Source: a virus. From it: a stretch of 64,000 nt of DNA. Within the stretch, counting starts at the first letter, position 1. Each line of letters begins with the position of its first letter. Under the pieces are notes generated by a model. It was given only the letters and a program-made list of their open reading frames with translations. It was not told where the DNA came from and did no database searches. Where the stretch lies: positions 62,001-126,000 of IMG/VR virus record IMGVR_UViG_3300023110_001773; one strand, given 5' to 3'. The position numbers were made by a program, and so were the translations under genes. Shown here piece after piece: positions 24,804 to 33,155 of this stretch.

Positions 24804-25532
24804 ATGAAATCCGTGATAACATTGAAGTTTGGAGACAAATATAACTCCAACGATGTCAATTGTATTTATGATAATTCAAATATTTACAGACATGTCTGTA
24901 TCACAGACGATCCAGCAGGATTAAATCCCAACATAGAAATTATACCAATAGATTCTGATACCGATGGATGTTGGGAAAAAATAAAAATTTTCAAGAATGA
25001 TTGGGTTGGGGATTGCCTCTATCTAGACTTAGATGTTATAATACAGGGTAGTTTAGATAGGTTGTTTAATCACTGTTCAACACCGACAATATGTTATTGC
25101 TATTGGAAAAATAAAGATACTCATGAAACCAAGAATAGAAGATACCAACGAGAGATGCCATACCTTGGAAATGGACTATCAACTGATCCGTGGATGCAAA
25201 AATGGAAAGGTCTTTATAATTCCAGCGTAATGGTTTGGAATGGGAATGATGCAAGATACATTTACGATCATTTTGAAAAAAATGATGAATATTTCATGAC
25301 TAAATATTGTGGTGATGATAGATTTTTATATCATGAAAATATGTTTGACAATGTATTTCCAAAAGGATTAATCTATTCGTTGACGGGAGGCGTAGATTTA
25401 GACACGGACGTATCTCCAAGAGGGTATCAAATAAAACCAGACTATCCAATAGTTTTGTTAAACGGTAACGAACCAAAAGAAGAATTGAGAAAAAAATATT
25501 ATGATGCACTTTCTCTGCATGAAATGGGGTAA
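24804..25532 (+). CDS. GT-A-like glycosyltransferase, island copy 1
   Basis: The 242-residue protein is the first of four paralogs. It has the N-terminal KFGDKYNSNDVN (residues 8-19), the acidic LYLDLDVIIQ (about 72-81) whose DLD resembles the metal-binding DxD of GT-A enzymes, and LYNSSVMVWN (about 137-146). It is the most diverged copy (KFG instead of KWG). The last 29-32 bases overlap the next gene. The substrate is unknown; modification of a host envelope or virion glycan is inference. Confidence 0.68.
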   Translation: MKSVITLKFGDKYNSNDVNCIYDNSNIYRHVCITDDPAGLNPNIEIIPIDSDTDGCWEKIKIFKNDWVGDCLYLDLDVIIQGSLDRLFNHCSTPTICYCYWKNKDTHETKNRRYQREMPYLGNGLSTDPWMQKWKGLYNSSVMVWNGNDARYIYDHFEKNDEYFMTKYCGDDRFLYHENMFDNVFPKGLIYSLTGGVDLDTDVSPRGYQIKPDYPIVLLNGNEPKEELRKKYYDALSLHEMG

Positions 25533-28224
25533 CAAATACTCGGCAGAATATGTAAACAATTTACGCAAGATGGTTCAACAGAACTATACGAAACGCCACA
25601 AGTTTATTTGTTATACCGATGACCCAGATGGAATAGACAAAAATATAACCATTAGATCAATTCCCAGAGTTGACCCACTTCATCCAGACTATTGGTTTGG
25701 CAAAGAGAACTGGTGTTGGGATAGGTCGAAATTCTTAGTATTAAACTCTCACCGATGGTTAAAAACCAAGGGGCCTTTTTGTTATTTAGATTTGGATGTT
25801 GTAATTCAAAACAACATCGATGAAATCTTTGATCTTTCATCTACTCCTCACATGTTGTATTCTCACTGGGAAGACCCCAGAGTACTAAAAGACAGACGTT
25901 TCACTGACATTAGAGGTAGTCTGTACAATTCTAGCGTGATGTTGTGGTGCAATGATGAGGGAGAAAAAATTTACAATGATGTTCTAAAACACAAGAACAC
26001 CGTATTTAAAACCTTTTGGAAGGGAACCGATAACTATTATCCATATCGTGAACACGATGTGGTTGGTGATAATTATTGGTCTTTCCTTCCGTCTGATTGG
26101 GTATACTCTTACAATAGAGGACAACAATATCCAGATAATGTGACAGAACATCTGTATAGAGAAACGGCAAAGTTTTGTATATTTGATAACCCAGTTGTAC
26201 CAAGCAAAGGTCAATTCATAAAACCACATGAAGTCAAAGACTATAACATTCTTATACACTGGCATGGGAAAACTGAGTTTGAAAAACTTTGGATGCCAAA
26301 GTTTCCAGAAAATTTCTTTACTAAAAATAAACACACAGAAAGAATTGATACTCTGATAAATGATGCAAACTCTTACGATCCTTTTGTAAAACAGATTGAA
26401 TCCAGACACCTAGAAACCATCAAAGAACTTGATGGAGACTTGATTTCAATGCACAAGAAATTCTTGGCAGACTTTCCCACCGATCCATTTTTGTTGGACG
26501 GAGATGAATCTTTATACTGGAACAAAGATGTAAATGGAATCTATGATTTCTATAAGGAAAGATATGTTTACAAGATGCACAAGGTTGTCTTTGATGTTCT
26601 TATTGATAAGTTCTACAAGGACTTACCAAAAATAAAAGAGGATTGGGAAAAGTACAACGACAAGTTTGATAGCATTAAGAACTGGTCTCAGTTTGATTCT
26701 ATGACGGATGACACACTAGAAAAAAACTACATGGATCAAAAGATCGTAAGCAGACTCAGACATATGTTGGATGAGAATGATCTGACATCTTTATCAAAAC
26801 AAATGATAGAGTACTTCCCAGAGTTAGAAACTCTGAAAGAGGACACCATTCCAAATATCAAGGAAAAGTTCCCAGAGTTAGAAAAAGAAATTTCAGACTT
26901 CACATTTATTAGAAGAATAGAATCTCATCACAGAAAAATAATTAAAGAGATATATGAAACTGGTGATATGATTTCTATGCACAAAAAGTTTTTGGCTGAT
27001 TTTCCAGAAGACAAGATATTGCAGAACGGAGATCAATCACTGTATTGGAATAAAAACGTTGATGGAATCTATGACTTCTATAAAGAAAGGTATATATCCA
27101 GACAACACAAAATTGTTTATGAAGAAGCAAAAGAATATGGGCCGGTGAGATACTTCTGGAACATCAGCTGGCTACAGTGTTTTGCACTGTATCGTAGACT
27201 GTGGCATAAAAATGAACTGCCAAAAATAAAAAAAGAGTTCATGAAAAATGTTAGAATGTATGGGATGCAAAGATTATTCTGGGATGCAGATGACGGTGAC
27301 ATCCAGAGTTTATACCGCAGATACTACATAGACAATCTAAAAGAGTTGTTCTACAAACAAGATTATGAAGCAGTATTTGAAAGACTGTATAACATCATGC
27401 CAAAGGATGAACTTTTGGGAATCTTGAAACAAGATAACATATCAGACGATACTCTAGTTAAGTATTTCCAAATGCATGGGGAACAGTACTCTGATATGTA
27501 TCGAGGACTATATGAAGATGGAGCCCCAGAAGGAGCCTTGGTTCAATTAAGTAGCAAAAGAAACGATACCAATGACCCGTACAATGATTTATTCTTAACA
27601 GAAAACGAACATACAATCTCATCTATCAGAAAGATTTTCGATAGGTATAGAGTCAATTGGGTTACGCTTATGTGTGAATTGTCAGACCCTACCAAATCAG
27701 AACACTTTGAGGAAATCTGTAAATACTTCCAAGACAATGGGATTACCGTTACGGTTCAAACATATGATCAAACGTTTATCAAACCAACTTGGGTTGATAA
27801 AATAGAATATATCGATCATCCGCAACAGACGGAAAACATTCCCATAGTACAAGAAACTATCGCCAGTGACATCCCCGTAAACTTGGAAACGTTAAAGATG
27901 TTCAAACAAAAGGACGAGGTTCGTAGACCAAAACCAAAGGCGAAGAAGTCCGAGGCAGTCTGGTGCGATGCAAGAAAGAGTGGATATTTTTATGTTAGTG
28001 CTGACAGTGGCGCATATCCGTGTGCCTATATAGCAAGAGATGTATTAGAAAGTAGATTATTACCCTATCATCCACTTGACTACACATACAATTCGCAGTA
28101 TAATAGTTTAAAGAATTTTACTGTTGGCGAGATAATTTATAGTAACGACTTTGAAAATGTTAGTCAGAGTTTAAAAAGAAACCCCCTGACTATTTGTAAT
28201 AAAAAATGCGGAGGGTGTAAGTGA
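25501..28224 (+). CDS. Chimeric protein: GT-A-like domain, repeated middle region, SPASM-like C-terminus
   Basis: The 907-residue protein begins with a full paralog of the GT-A-like domain (KWGNKY at 8-13, LDLDVVIQ at 96-103, LYNSSVMLW at 141-149). Two copies of a roughly 65-residue unit follow (about 299-362 and 473-537, each with ISMHKKFLADFP and YDFYKERY). Residues about 705-760 resemble a single beta/alpha unit of a radical-SAM barrel. The tail has C822, GAYPC at 837-841 and Cys 899, 903 and 906, spaced like a SPASM iron-sulphur domain. No CxxxCxxC SAM motif is present. The start may be 25501 or 25504. Confidence 0.7.
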   Translation: MMHFLCMKWGNKYSAEYVNNLRKMVQQNYTKRHKFICYTDDPDGIDKNITIRSIPRVDPLHPDYWFGKENWCWDRSKFLVLNSHRWLKTKGPFCYLDLDVVIQNNIDEIFDLSSTPHMLYSHWEDPRVLKDRRFTDIRGSLYNSSVMLWCNDEGEKIYNDVLKHKNTVFKTFWKGTDNYYPYREHDVVGDNYWSFLPSDWVYSYNRGQQYPDNVTEHLYRETAKFCIFDNPVVPSKGQFIKPHEVKDYNILIHWHGKTEFEKLWMPKFPENFFTKNKHTERIDTLINDANSYDPFVKQIESRHLETIKELDGDLISMHKKFLADFPTDPFLLDGDESLYWNKDVNGIYDFYKERYVYKMHKVVFDVLIDKFYKDLPKIKEDWEKYNDKFDSIKNWSQFDSMTDDTLEKNYMDQKIVSRLRHMLDENDLTSLSKQMIEYFPELETLKEDTIPNIKEKFPELEKEISDFTFIRRIESHHRKIIKEIYETGDMISMHKKFLADFPEDKILQNGDQSLYWNKNVDGIYDFYKERYISRQHKIVYEEAKEYGPVRYFWNISWLQCFALYRRLWHKNELPKIKKEFMKNVRMYGMQRLFWDADDGDIQSLYRRYYIDNLKELFYKQDYEAVFERLYNIMPKDELLGILKQDNISDDTLVKYFQMHGEQYSDMYRGLYEDGAPEGALVQLSSKRNDTNDPYNDLFLTENEHTISSIRKIFDRYRVNWVTLMCELSDPTKSEHFEEICKYFQDNGITVTVQTYDQTFIKPTWVDKIEYIDHPQQTENIPIVQETIASDIPVNLETLKMFKQKDEVRRPKPKAKKSEAVWCDARKSGYFYVSADSGAYPCAYIARDVLESRLLPYHPLDYTYNSQYNSLKNFTVGEIIYSNDFENVSQSLKRNPLTICNKKCGGCK

Positions 28225-29039
28225 GAGTAAATTATGTATGTTGCAAGTGGGGAACAAAGTATGGCCCGCACTTCGTCAACAGATTAAAAGAAATGGCGAA
28301 AAGAAACACGCCAGAAGAATTTGAATTTTATTTTTATTGTTACACGGACAATTCAGATGGATTTGACTCTGACATCAATGTTATACCATTTCCTGATATT
28401 CCTAATATTCATCCTAAGTATTGGTTTGGGACTGAAGATTTTAAGTATGGTATGGCACGTTGCTGGGATCGTCCTAAAACTTTTGTTTTCAATACTCATA
28501 ATTTTGCTGACGATAAACCTACTGGGCGCTTTGTTTTTTTTGATCTTGATGTTATTATCCAAGGTGATCTTACACCTGTCCTAACATACAACATGGAAAG
28601 ACCCACTAAGATGAAGTCTTGGTGGCAAGACCCAAGACCGATGACCACACGGCAATTTAAATTGGCCCACGGTGCATATACGAATGGTTCTTGTCAAGTG
28701 TGGTCAGATGATCAGTGTGAGTGTATCTGGAATGATGTATTAGAGAATCAAGAAAAAATTTGGTTCACATACACCGATGGAACCGACAACTATCACTCTT
28801 GGAAATGGGGTAGGTACGGCGAAGACTTGTGGGATCACTTCCCTTCTTGGATGGCATACTCATATAACCGTGGTAGGTCATGGGATGAAGATGATTTGAA
28901 CGTTGGAATCTACAGACCAAACTGTATCATATGTGTGTTCAATGTTGATCTTTTGCCTTTTGAAGACAAAAGTAGAGGTCACACAAAACAAGATGAACTC
29001 GCAGACCCTCAACTACTAAAACATTGGACTGGTGAATGA
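28221..29039 (+). CDS. GT-A-like glycosyltransferase, island copy 3
   Basis: The 272-residue paralog uses a GTG start that overlaps the previous stop by four bases. It has CKWGTKYGPHFVN (8-20), a Trp-rich HPKYWFGTEDFKYGMARCWD segment shared with copy 2, FFDLDVIIQ (about 106-114) and a TNGSCQVW segment where others have NSSVxxW. The later FPSWMAYSYNRG matches copy 2 closely. It is probably a metal-dependent sugar transferase; donor and acceptor are unknown. Confidence 0.68.
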   Translation: MRVNYVCCKWGTKYGPHFVNRLKEMAKRNTPEEFEFYFYCYTDNSDGFDSDINVIPFPDIPNIHPKYWFGTEDFKYGMARCWDRPKTFVFNTHNFADDKPTGRFVFFDLDVIIQGDLTPVLTYNMERPTKMKSWWQDPRPMTTRQFKLAHGAYTNGSCQVWSDDQCECIWNDVLENQEKIWFTYTDGTDNYHSWKWGRYGEDLWDHFPSWMAYSYNRGRSWDEDDLNVGIYRPNCIICVFNVDLLPFEDKSRGHTKQDELADPQLLKHWTGE

Positions 29040-29710
29040 ATATTTACACTGTTAAATGGGGCAACAAATATATTGCTTCTCATGTAAATCAACTCTATGA
29101 GAGTTGTAAGCAACATATAAGTTGCGACTTTGACTTCTATTGTCTAACAGAAGATTCAAAAGACCTAGACCCCGCTATAAAAGTATTGTCATTTCCAGGC
29201 GGAAACAAACTAGAAAAGTGGTGGAATAAGATGTATCTGTTTGATGATACTATTGTTACACAAAAAGGCGAAAAGATGTTCTTTGACTTGGACGTAATCA
29301 TCCAAAAGAACATCGATGATATTGTAAACTATGATCCAGAAGATTGTCTGTGTTTTGTAAAAACATGGTGGCACGATCTAGAAACACAGTACAGGGACAC
29401 TAGACACATTCCACACAAGTACACTGACTTGAACTCATCTGTGTTGCGCTGGAATGACAGTCTAAATACTAGAGAACTGATCGAATATTTTAACAAGTAT
29501 AAGAAACAAATACTGTGGTACTATCGAGGCCTTGACAACTTCTTCTACAACAGAAGGGTGGTAAAAACAAAAATGTTTCCACTAGGATGGGTGTACAGTT
29601 TTAATCAGGGATATGTTTTTCCGCATGACATAGAAAGACATACATACAGAGAACTACCATATATTTGTATATTTGACTCAATGGGAAAAAGTGAAGATGT
29701 TAAATTCTAA
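29036..29710 (+). CDS. GT-A-like glycosyltransferase, island copy 4
   Basis: The 224-residue paralog begins YTVKWGNKYIASHVNQLYES (4-23) and has MFFDLDVIIQKNIDDIV (about 81-97) and LNSSVLRWN (about 134-142). The ATG overlaps the preceding stop (ATGA). The end overlaps the methyltransferase-like start by 14 bases. It is the shortest copy and ends soon after the YRELPYICIFDS block, the point at which copy 2 continues into its extra region. Confidence 0.68.
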   Translation: MNIYTVKWGNKYIASHVNQLYESCKQHISCDFDFYCLTEDSKDLDPAIKVLSFPGGNKLEKWWNKMYLFDDTIVTQKGEKMFFDLDVIIQKNIDDIVNYDPEDCLCFVKTWWHDLETQYRDTRHIPHKYTDLNSSVLRWNDSLNTRELIEYFNKYKKQILWYYRGLDNFFYNRRVVKTKMFPLGWVYSFNQGYVFPHDIERHTYRELPYICIFDSMGKSEDVKF

Positions 29711-30380
29711 TTTTATCAACAACTATAAAAACTGGGGCGAAGCTCTACATATTATCGAAAAGAAAATGCCACATAAACTGGCAGACTTCAGACAATCTTT
29801 GTCGGAAAATAATATGGAAGCTAGTGTCTGGTGTGTAGAAGAACTAAAAAAATATCTTGAGGAGTATTACACAAAAACTGGCAACCTAAGAATTCTAATT
29901 CTAAACTCTTGGTTGGGGATTCCTATGGTTCCTCTTCTCTGTGAAAATCTAGACGTATCACAGATTCACATGGTTGACTTGGATGAAGAGTCAATCGAAC
30001 TGTCAAAAATTTTTCATAAACACTACGCCCAAGAAAAATTTGTCAACATCCGTCACTGGAATCTTGATGTACCATTTGAATTTGAAAACTTAAACAAGAT
30101 TGAAGTTGATGTGGTAATTTGTATTCATACTGAACAGATGTATCCTCTGCAAGAACTCAATGGAAAAAATGCACAAGCGGTTTATGCAGTACAGAATTCA
30201 AATGTGGTAGAAGAAATGTACGGTATCAACTGTGTCGGATCAATTGAAGAGCTGAAAGAACAGATGGGAATATCCGAAACTGGATACGAAGGAACAAAAC
30301 AACAGACATACTTCTCTTGGGAAGGAAAGAAAGAATATGATCGTTACATGATCATCGGGCAGAGAGAGGGTTTCTTTTAA
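29697..30380 (+). CDS. SAM-dependent methyltransferase-like protein
   Basis: From the ATG at 29697 the protein has 227 residues. A Rossmann-type nucleotide-binding pattern is visible: LRILILNSWLGIPMVPLLCE (about 65-84) in place of motif I, IHMVDLDEESIELSKIFHKH (about 90-109) with the acidic end of strand 2, and VDVVICIHTEQM (about 136-147). These match class I methyltransferases, although the glycine loop is not canonical. It is the last gene of the island and converges with the next gene, the stops overlapping by four bases. An upstream start at 29673 would lie further inside the preceding gene. Confidence 0.62.
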   Translation: MLNSNFINNYKNWGEALHIIEKKMPHKLADFRQSLSENNMEASVWCVEELKKYLEEYYTKTGNLRILILNSWLGIPMVPLLCENLDVSQIHMVDLDEESIELSKIFHKHYAQEKFVNIRHWNLDVPFEFENLNKIEVDVVICIHTEQMYPLQELNGKNAQAVYAVQNSNVVEEMYGINCVGSIEELKEQMGISETGYEGTKQQTYFSWEGKKEYDRYMIIGQREGFF

Positions 30381-30982
30381 CCCTCGATGTCCTCTACCAT
30401 CATTTCCCACATAGTTTTGTCGGGAATAACAAACCCTATTGTTTGTCTTGGACTATTTGATCCAGCACAGTGCCAATAGGGTTCTTCCTCTTTACCACCA
30501 TAATATCCAACCTTTGCAGACCAACCAGGCTGGTCATTGATCGTTTTTATTTTACCATCTTCTAGGTGTTTAAAAAATCCACCCCCGTCACTATGAGACA
30601 GAAGTATGTTATAGCCTGGACAATCCCAGTTATTGTGCCAAGACATAAATCCACCTACGGGATAATAAACGTGGACTGCGGTAAACTTTGCACCAAGATA
30701 TGCTGATAGATTTTTGCTGAAGTCTAAAGATTTTTCTCTGGCTTCTTTTGGAACCTTTGCAGTTAGGTGAAAGTCACATACCTTAGCAAACTCTGGCGGG
30801 CCTTTATGTTTGTTTCCCTTTGACATAACTTCATTAAGATATTCTTGAGAGCAATAATATTCCATATCATTGTCTCCAATCCGTCTCTCATCAAAAGATA
30901 GATCAAAGTTTTTTTTGTTGAACCAAACAATGTAGTCTTCAAGAATCTTATTTAATTCTTGATTGATGGTTATGGTTTGCAT
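30377..30982 (-). CDS. 2-oxoglutarate/Fe(II) oxygenase-like protein
   Basis: The 201-residue protein has a jelly-roll pattern of phage 2OG oxygenases: HVYYPVGGFMSWHNNWDCPG (104-123), then NILLSHSDGGGFFKHLEDG, and YWHCAGSNSPRQTIGF (169-184). H116 and H171 would be the metal histidines and R179 the 2OG-binding arginine. The acidic ligand of the HxD motif is replaced by N118, although D120 is close. The substrate may be a phage or host protein, or a nucleic acid. It may be inactive. Confidence 0.6.
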   Translation of the reverse strand: MQTITINQELNKILEDYIVWFNKKNFDLSFDERRIGDNDMEYYCSQEYLNEVMSKGNKHKGPPEFAKVCDFHLTAKVPKEAREKSLDFSKNLSAYLGAKFTAVHVYYPVGGFMSWHNNWDCPGYNILLSHSDGGGFFKHLEDGKIKTINDQPGWSAKVGYYGGKEEEPYWHCAGSNSPRQTIGFVIPDKTMWEMMVEDIEG

Positions 30983-31667
30983 TTAAAGTTACTCTTCCCA
31001 ATGTATAATGAGTGATAACAACATCTTGTCCCACAAGTTCTTCTGGTCTTTGACCCATACAAAAGTTCCATCTGGCATCTGGTTCTGGGAACTCACCAAC
31101 TTTTATTTTATCTTTGTGGTCTGTTTTATTTAGTAGATACCACATAGTAAAGGTATCCCAAGGTTTCACCATGTGCGTGTATGGACTAGGATCATAAGAT
31201 GGTTTTATTTGTTCGCAATAATACTCATACCAATCATCCATGAGGTCAACTGTTTTTGCGTTCTTTTTATAAACAAAAACACCACAGTGATAAACCATTT
31301 CTTCCGTATCATTTAGTTTTGTTATTTTAGCATTGTATGGACGATTTTTGGTAAAGATAATATCGTTGTTGCCTATAAAACCAAAGACATCTTTGATATC
31401 TTCATGTTGAATGTAAGTATCACAATCAATATACATGGTGATATCATATGGAGTTCTTGACAAAGCCCACAACTTTGTTCTAACATGATTGGGGATGTCA
31501 GTTATAATATGATCAAAGATTTCGTGGTCTTCTTCTTCAATCCATTCTTCTAGTGCGAATAAAGTTATTCTTGCTTCTGGATTAAAGTCGAGGAGCGAAA
31601 GAGCTGACTCTTTGGCGGCGAGATAATATTCTTTTCTCACCGTTGCAACGTATAGATATCCGTTCAT
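30948..31667 (-). CDS. GT-A-like glycosyltransferase
   Basis: The 239-residue protein has a nucleotide-sugar transferase pattern: YVATVRKEYYLAAKESALSL (6-25), ITMYIDCDTYIQ (about 75-86), whose DCD corresponds to DxD, and HCGVFVYKKN (about 122-131). It differs from the four-copy family on the other strand by lacking KWG and NSSV motifs. It overlaps the oxygenase-like gene by 35 bases, so the two are probably made together. Confidence 0.68.
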   Translation of the reverse strand: MNGYLYVATVRKEYYLAAKESALSLLDFNPEARITLFALEEWIEEEDHEIFDHIITDIPNHVRTKLWALSRTPYDITMYIDCDTYIQHEDIKDVFGFIGNNDIIFTKNRPYNAKITKLNDTEEMVYHCGVFVYKKNAKTVDLMDDWYEYYCEQIKPSYDPSPYTHMVKPWDTFTMWYLLNKTDHKDKIKVGEFPEPDARWNFCMGQRPEELVGQDVVITHYTLGRVTLNANHNHQSRIK

Positions 31668-32101
31668 TCAGAATTAGAGATAGCTTCTTGTAATAAAAGT
31701 GTTGCGTAAGCCTGAACCTCAACAACGGTTTTAGCTTTTCTAAGAAGTTTTTTTAATTCTTTGTTGGGAGATTCTTTGATTAGATCAATCTCAAATGCTT
31801 CAAGTTTCATCTCAAAGAGAGTTTCTTGTTTGATCCGATTGATGTGAACTTCTCTAGCTTCTTCAGCCTTCTTTCGATCTTCATCTAAATTTTCTTCATA
31901 AAGTTTGGTATTCTCATCAAGAACTTCTTCACCAAACTCTTCCATGATATTATCAAAATCTTTATTGACAAGACCCTCTTCTGGGTTGCCAGCATTAATA
32001 TTACATTGATGATATCTTTCTCCGACAAGAATTTCACACCATACTCGGCGAGTTTCTTTATCGACCCATCTAGGATTTTTGTACTTGGGGAGGTCTGACA
32101 T
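31664..32101 (-). CDS. Conserved charged protein of unknown function
   Basis: I start at the ATG at 32101 (MSDLPKYKNPRWVDKETRRV), which is preceded by GAGGA at ideal spacing. A start at 32113 would consume that site. The 145-residue protein has a short N-terminal domain with Cys24 (CEILV) and a long charged helix to the C-terminus. Such proteins follow the tail-fibre region in marine T4-like phages, but no function is known. Its stop overlaps the start of the glycosyltransferase. Confidence 0.6.
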   Translation of the reverse strand: MSDLPKYKNPRWVDKETRRVWCEILVGERYHQCNINAGNPEEGLVNKDFDNIMEEFGEEVLDENTKLYEENLDEDRKKAEEAREVHINRIKQETLFEMKLEAFEIDLIKESPNKELKKLLRKAKTVVEVQAYATLLLQEAISNSE

Positions 32102-32118
32102 AATATTCCTCATAATGT

Positions 32119-32154
32119 AAAAAAATAGTGAGTGTCACCACAACACTCACTATT
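32119..32154 (-). terminator. Rho-independent terminator after the fibre protein at 32170
   Basis: On the minus strand a perfect 12-bp stem (AATAGTGAGTGT with ACACTCACTATT, seven-base loop) is followed by seven T. It lies between the stop at 32170 and the next start at 32101, and should end transcripts from the large baseplate and fibre operon. Confidence 0.9.
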
Positions 32155-32169
32155 ATATATGTCAATTGA

Positions 32170-33144
32170 TTAAGCGGTTCTCAAGAAAAGTTGTTTTGTT
32201 TCTTGTGTAGAAGATGAAGACTGAATCGTAGCACCAGCATAGTAACCAGTATATGTACCAGAATAACTACCAGCATAAGACCCGTTTAAATATCCAGAGA
32301 AGAATCTGTCATAGTAACCAGTATATGTACCAGTATAACCACCCGCATAATTTACATTTGTAATATCTTTGAGGTTGTCTGTCATTGTTCCACCCATTTG
32401 AACCCATGTGCCTGGGTCTGTGGGCGAACCAGTCTGAACAAGATATGTTCCTACACCAGAAGAGATAATTCTGTTTCTAAAACTATTATCCAGCGTTTCT
32501 ACATCAGCAACTGACATTTCTGTGACATTACCAAAGTCATCAGATTTTAACAGGAGATTACTATCAGTACCAGCATTAGTGGTAACACCAGTTTTTTGCC
32601 ACAAATAATATGAGACAGTTGTGCCATCTGTCTGAGTATCAGTGATAGTATATCTAGCAGTCCACGTTCCTCCAGCCGGAGAAGATGTGTCAATTTTATA
32701 CTGACCTACAGTATTAGCATCTTCTGATACCATCGCATTAATAACAATATCTAAAATTTCTGTGTCAATTTCTCCATCACTACTTTCTTCTACTCCAGAC
32801 CCATTCCATCTCAAAGGTCTGGTAGGATTTTCTGATAAAACAGTATTCACCTGACCGAAAGTGTTTGTAGTAGTGCTAATAGCGCCACTTGCTGGATGAG
32901 CTCCAACCGATTCCTGTCTCACTCTATCCGAGAAAGAACCAATGTTAGTAACTCCAGCAGAAAGACTTCCAGTAGTTACTACGAGTTCGGCAGTACCAGT
33001 TCCATCAGTATCAGTTGCAAACTTTGATGTAATAACACCAGCAATTTGGTTTGCAATTTCGGTATTAGTAAGCTCACGAAATCCTTGCAAACCATCTGCG
33101 GCAGCTGGATATGAACCTGCTTTTAGTGTTATTGGGCCAGCCAT
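32170..33144 (-). CDS. Virion structural protein with Tyr-Gly repeat tail
   Basis: The 324-residue protein starts MAGPITLKAGSYPAAADGLQ and is rich in Thr, Ser and Gly beta sequence. Residues about 265-304 are a low-complexity Tyr/Gly array (YTGTYTGYY, SGYLNGSYAGSYSGTYTGYY), followed by a short Ser/Thr/Gln tail. It lies in the fibre part of the late region and is probably an adhesin or whisker component. No family name is given. Confidence 0.65.
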   Translation of the reverse strand: MAGPITLKAGSYPAAADGLQGFRELTNTEIANQIAGVITSKFATDTDGTGTAELVVTTGSLSAGVTNIGSFSDRVRQESVGAHPASGAISTTTNTFGQVNTVLSENPTRPLRWNGSGVEESSDGEIDTEILDIVINAMVSEDANTVGQYKIDTSSPAGGTWTARYTITDTQTDGTTVSYYLWQKTGVTTNAGTDSNLLLKSDDFGNVTEMSVADVETLDNSFRNRIISSGVGTYLVQTGSPTDPGTWVQMGGTMTDNLKDITNVNYAGGYTGTYTGYYDRFFSGYLNGSYAGSYSGTYTGYYAGATIQSSSSTQETKQLFLRTA

Positions 33145-33155
33145 CTATAAACTCC

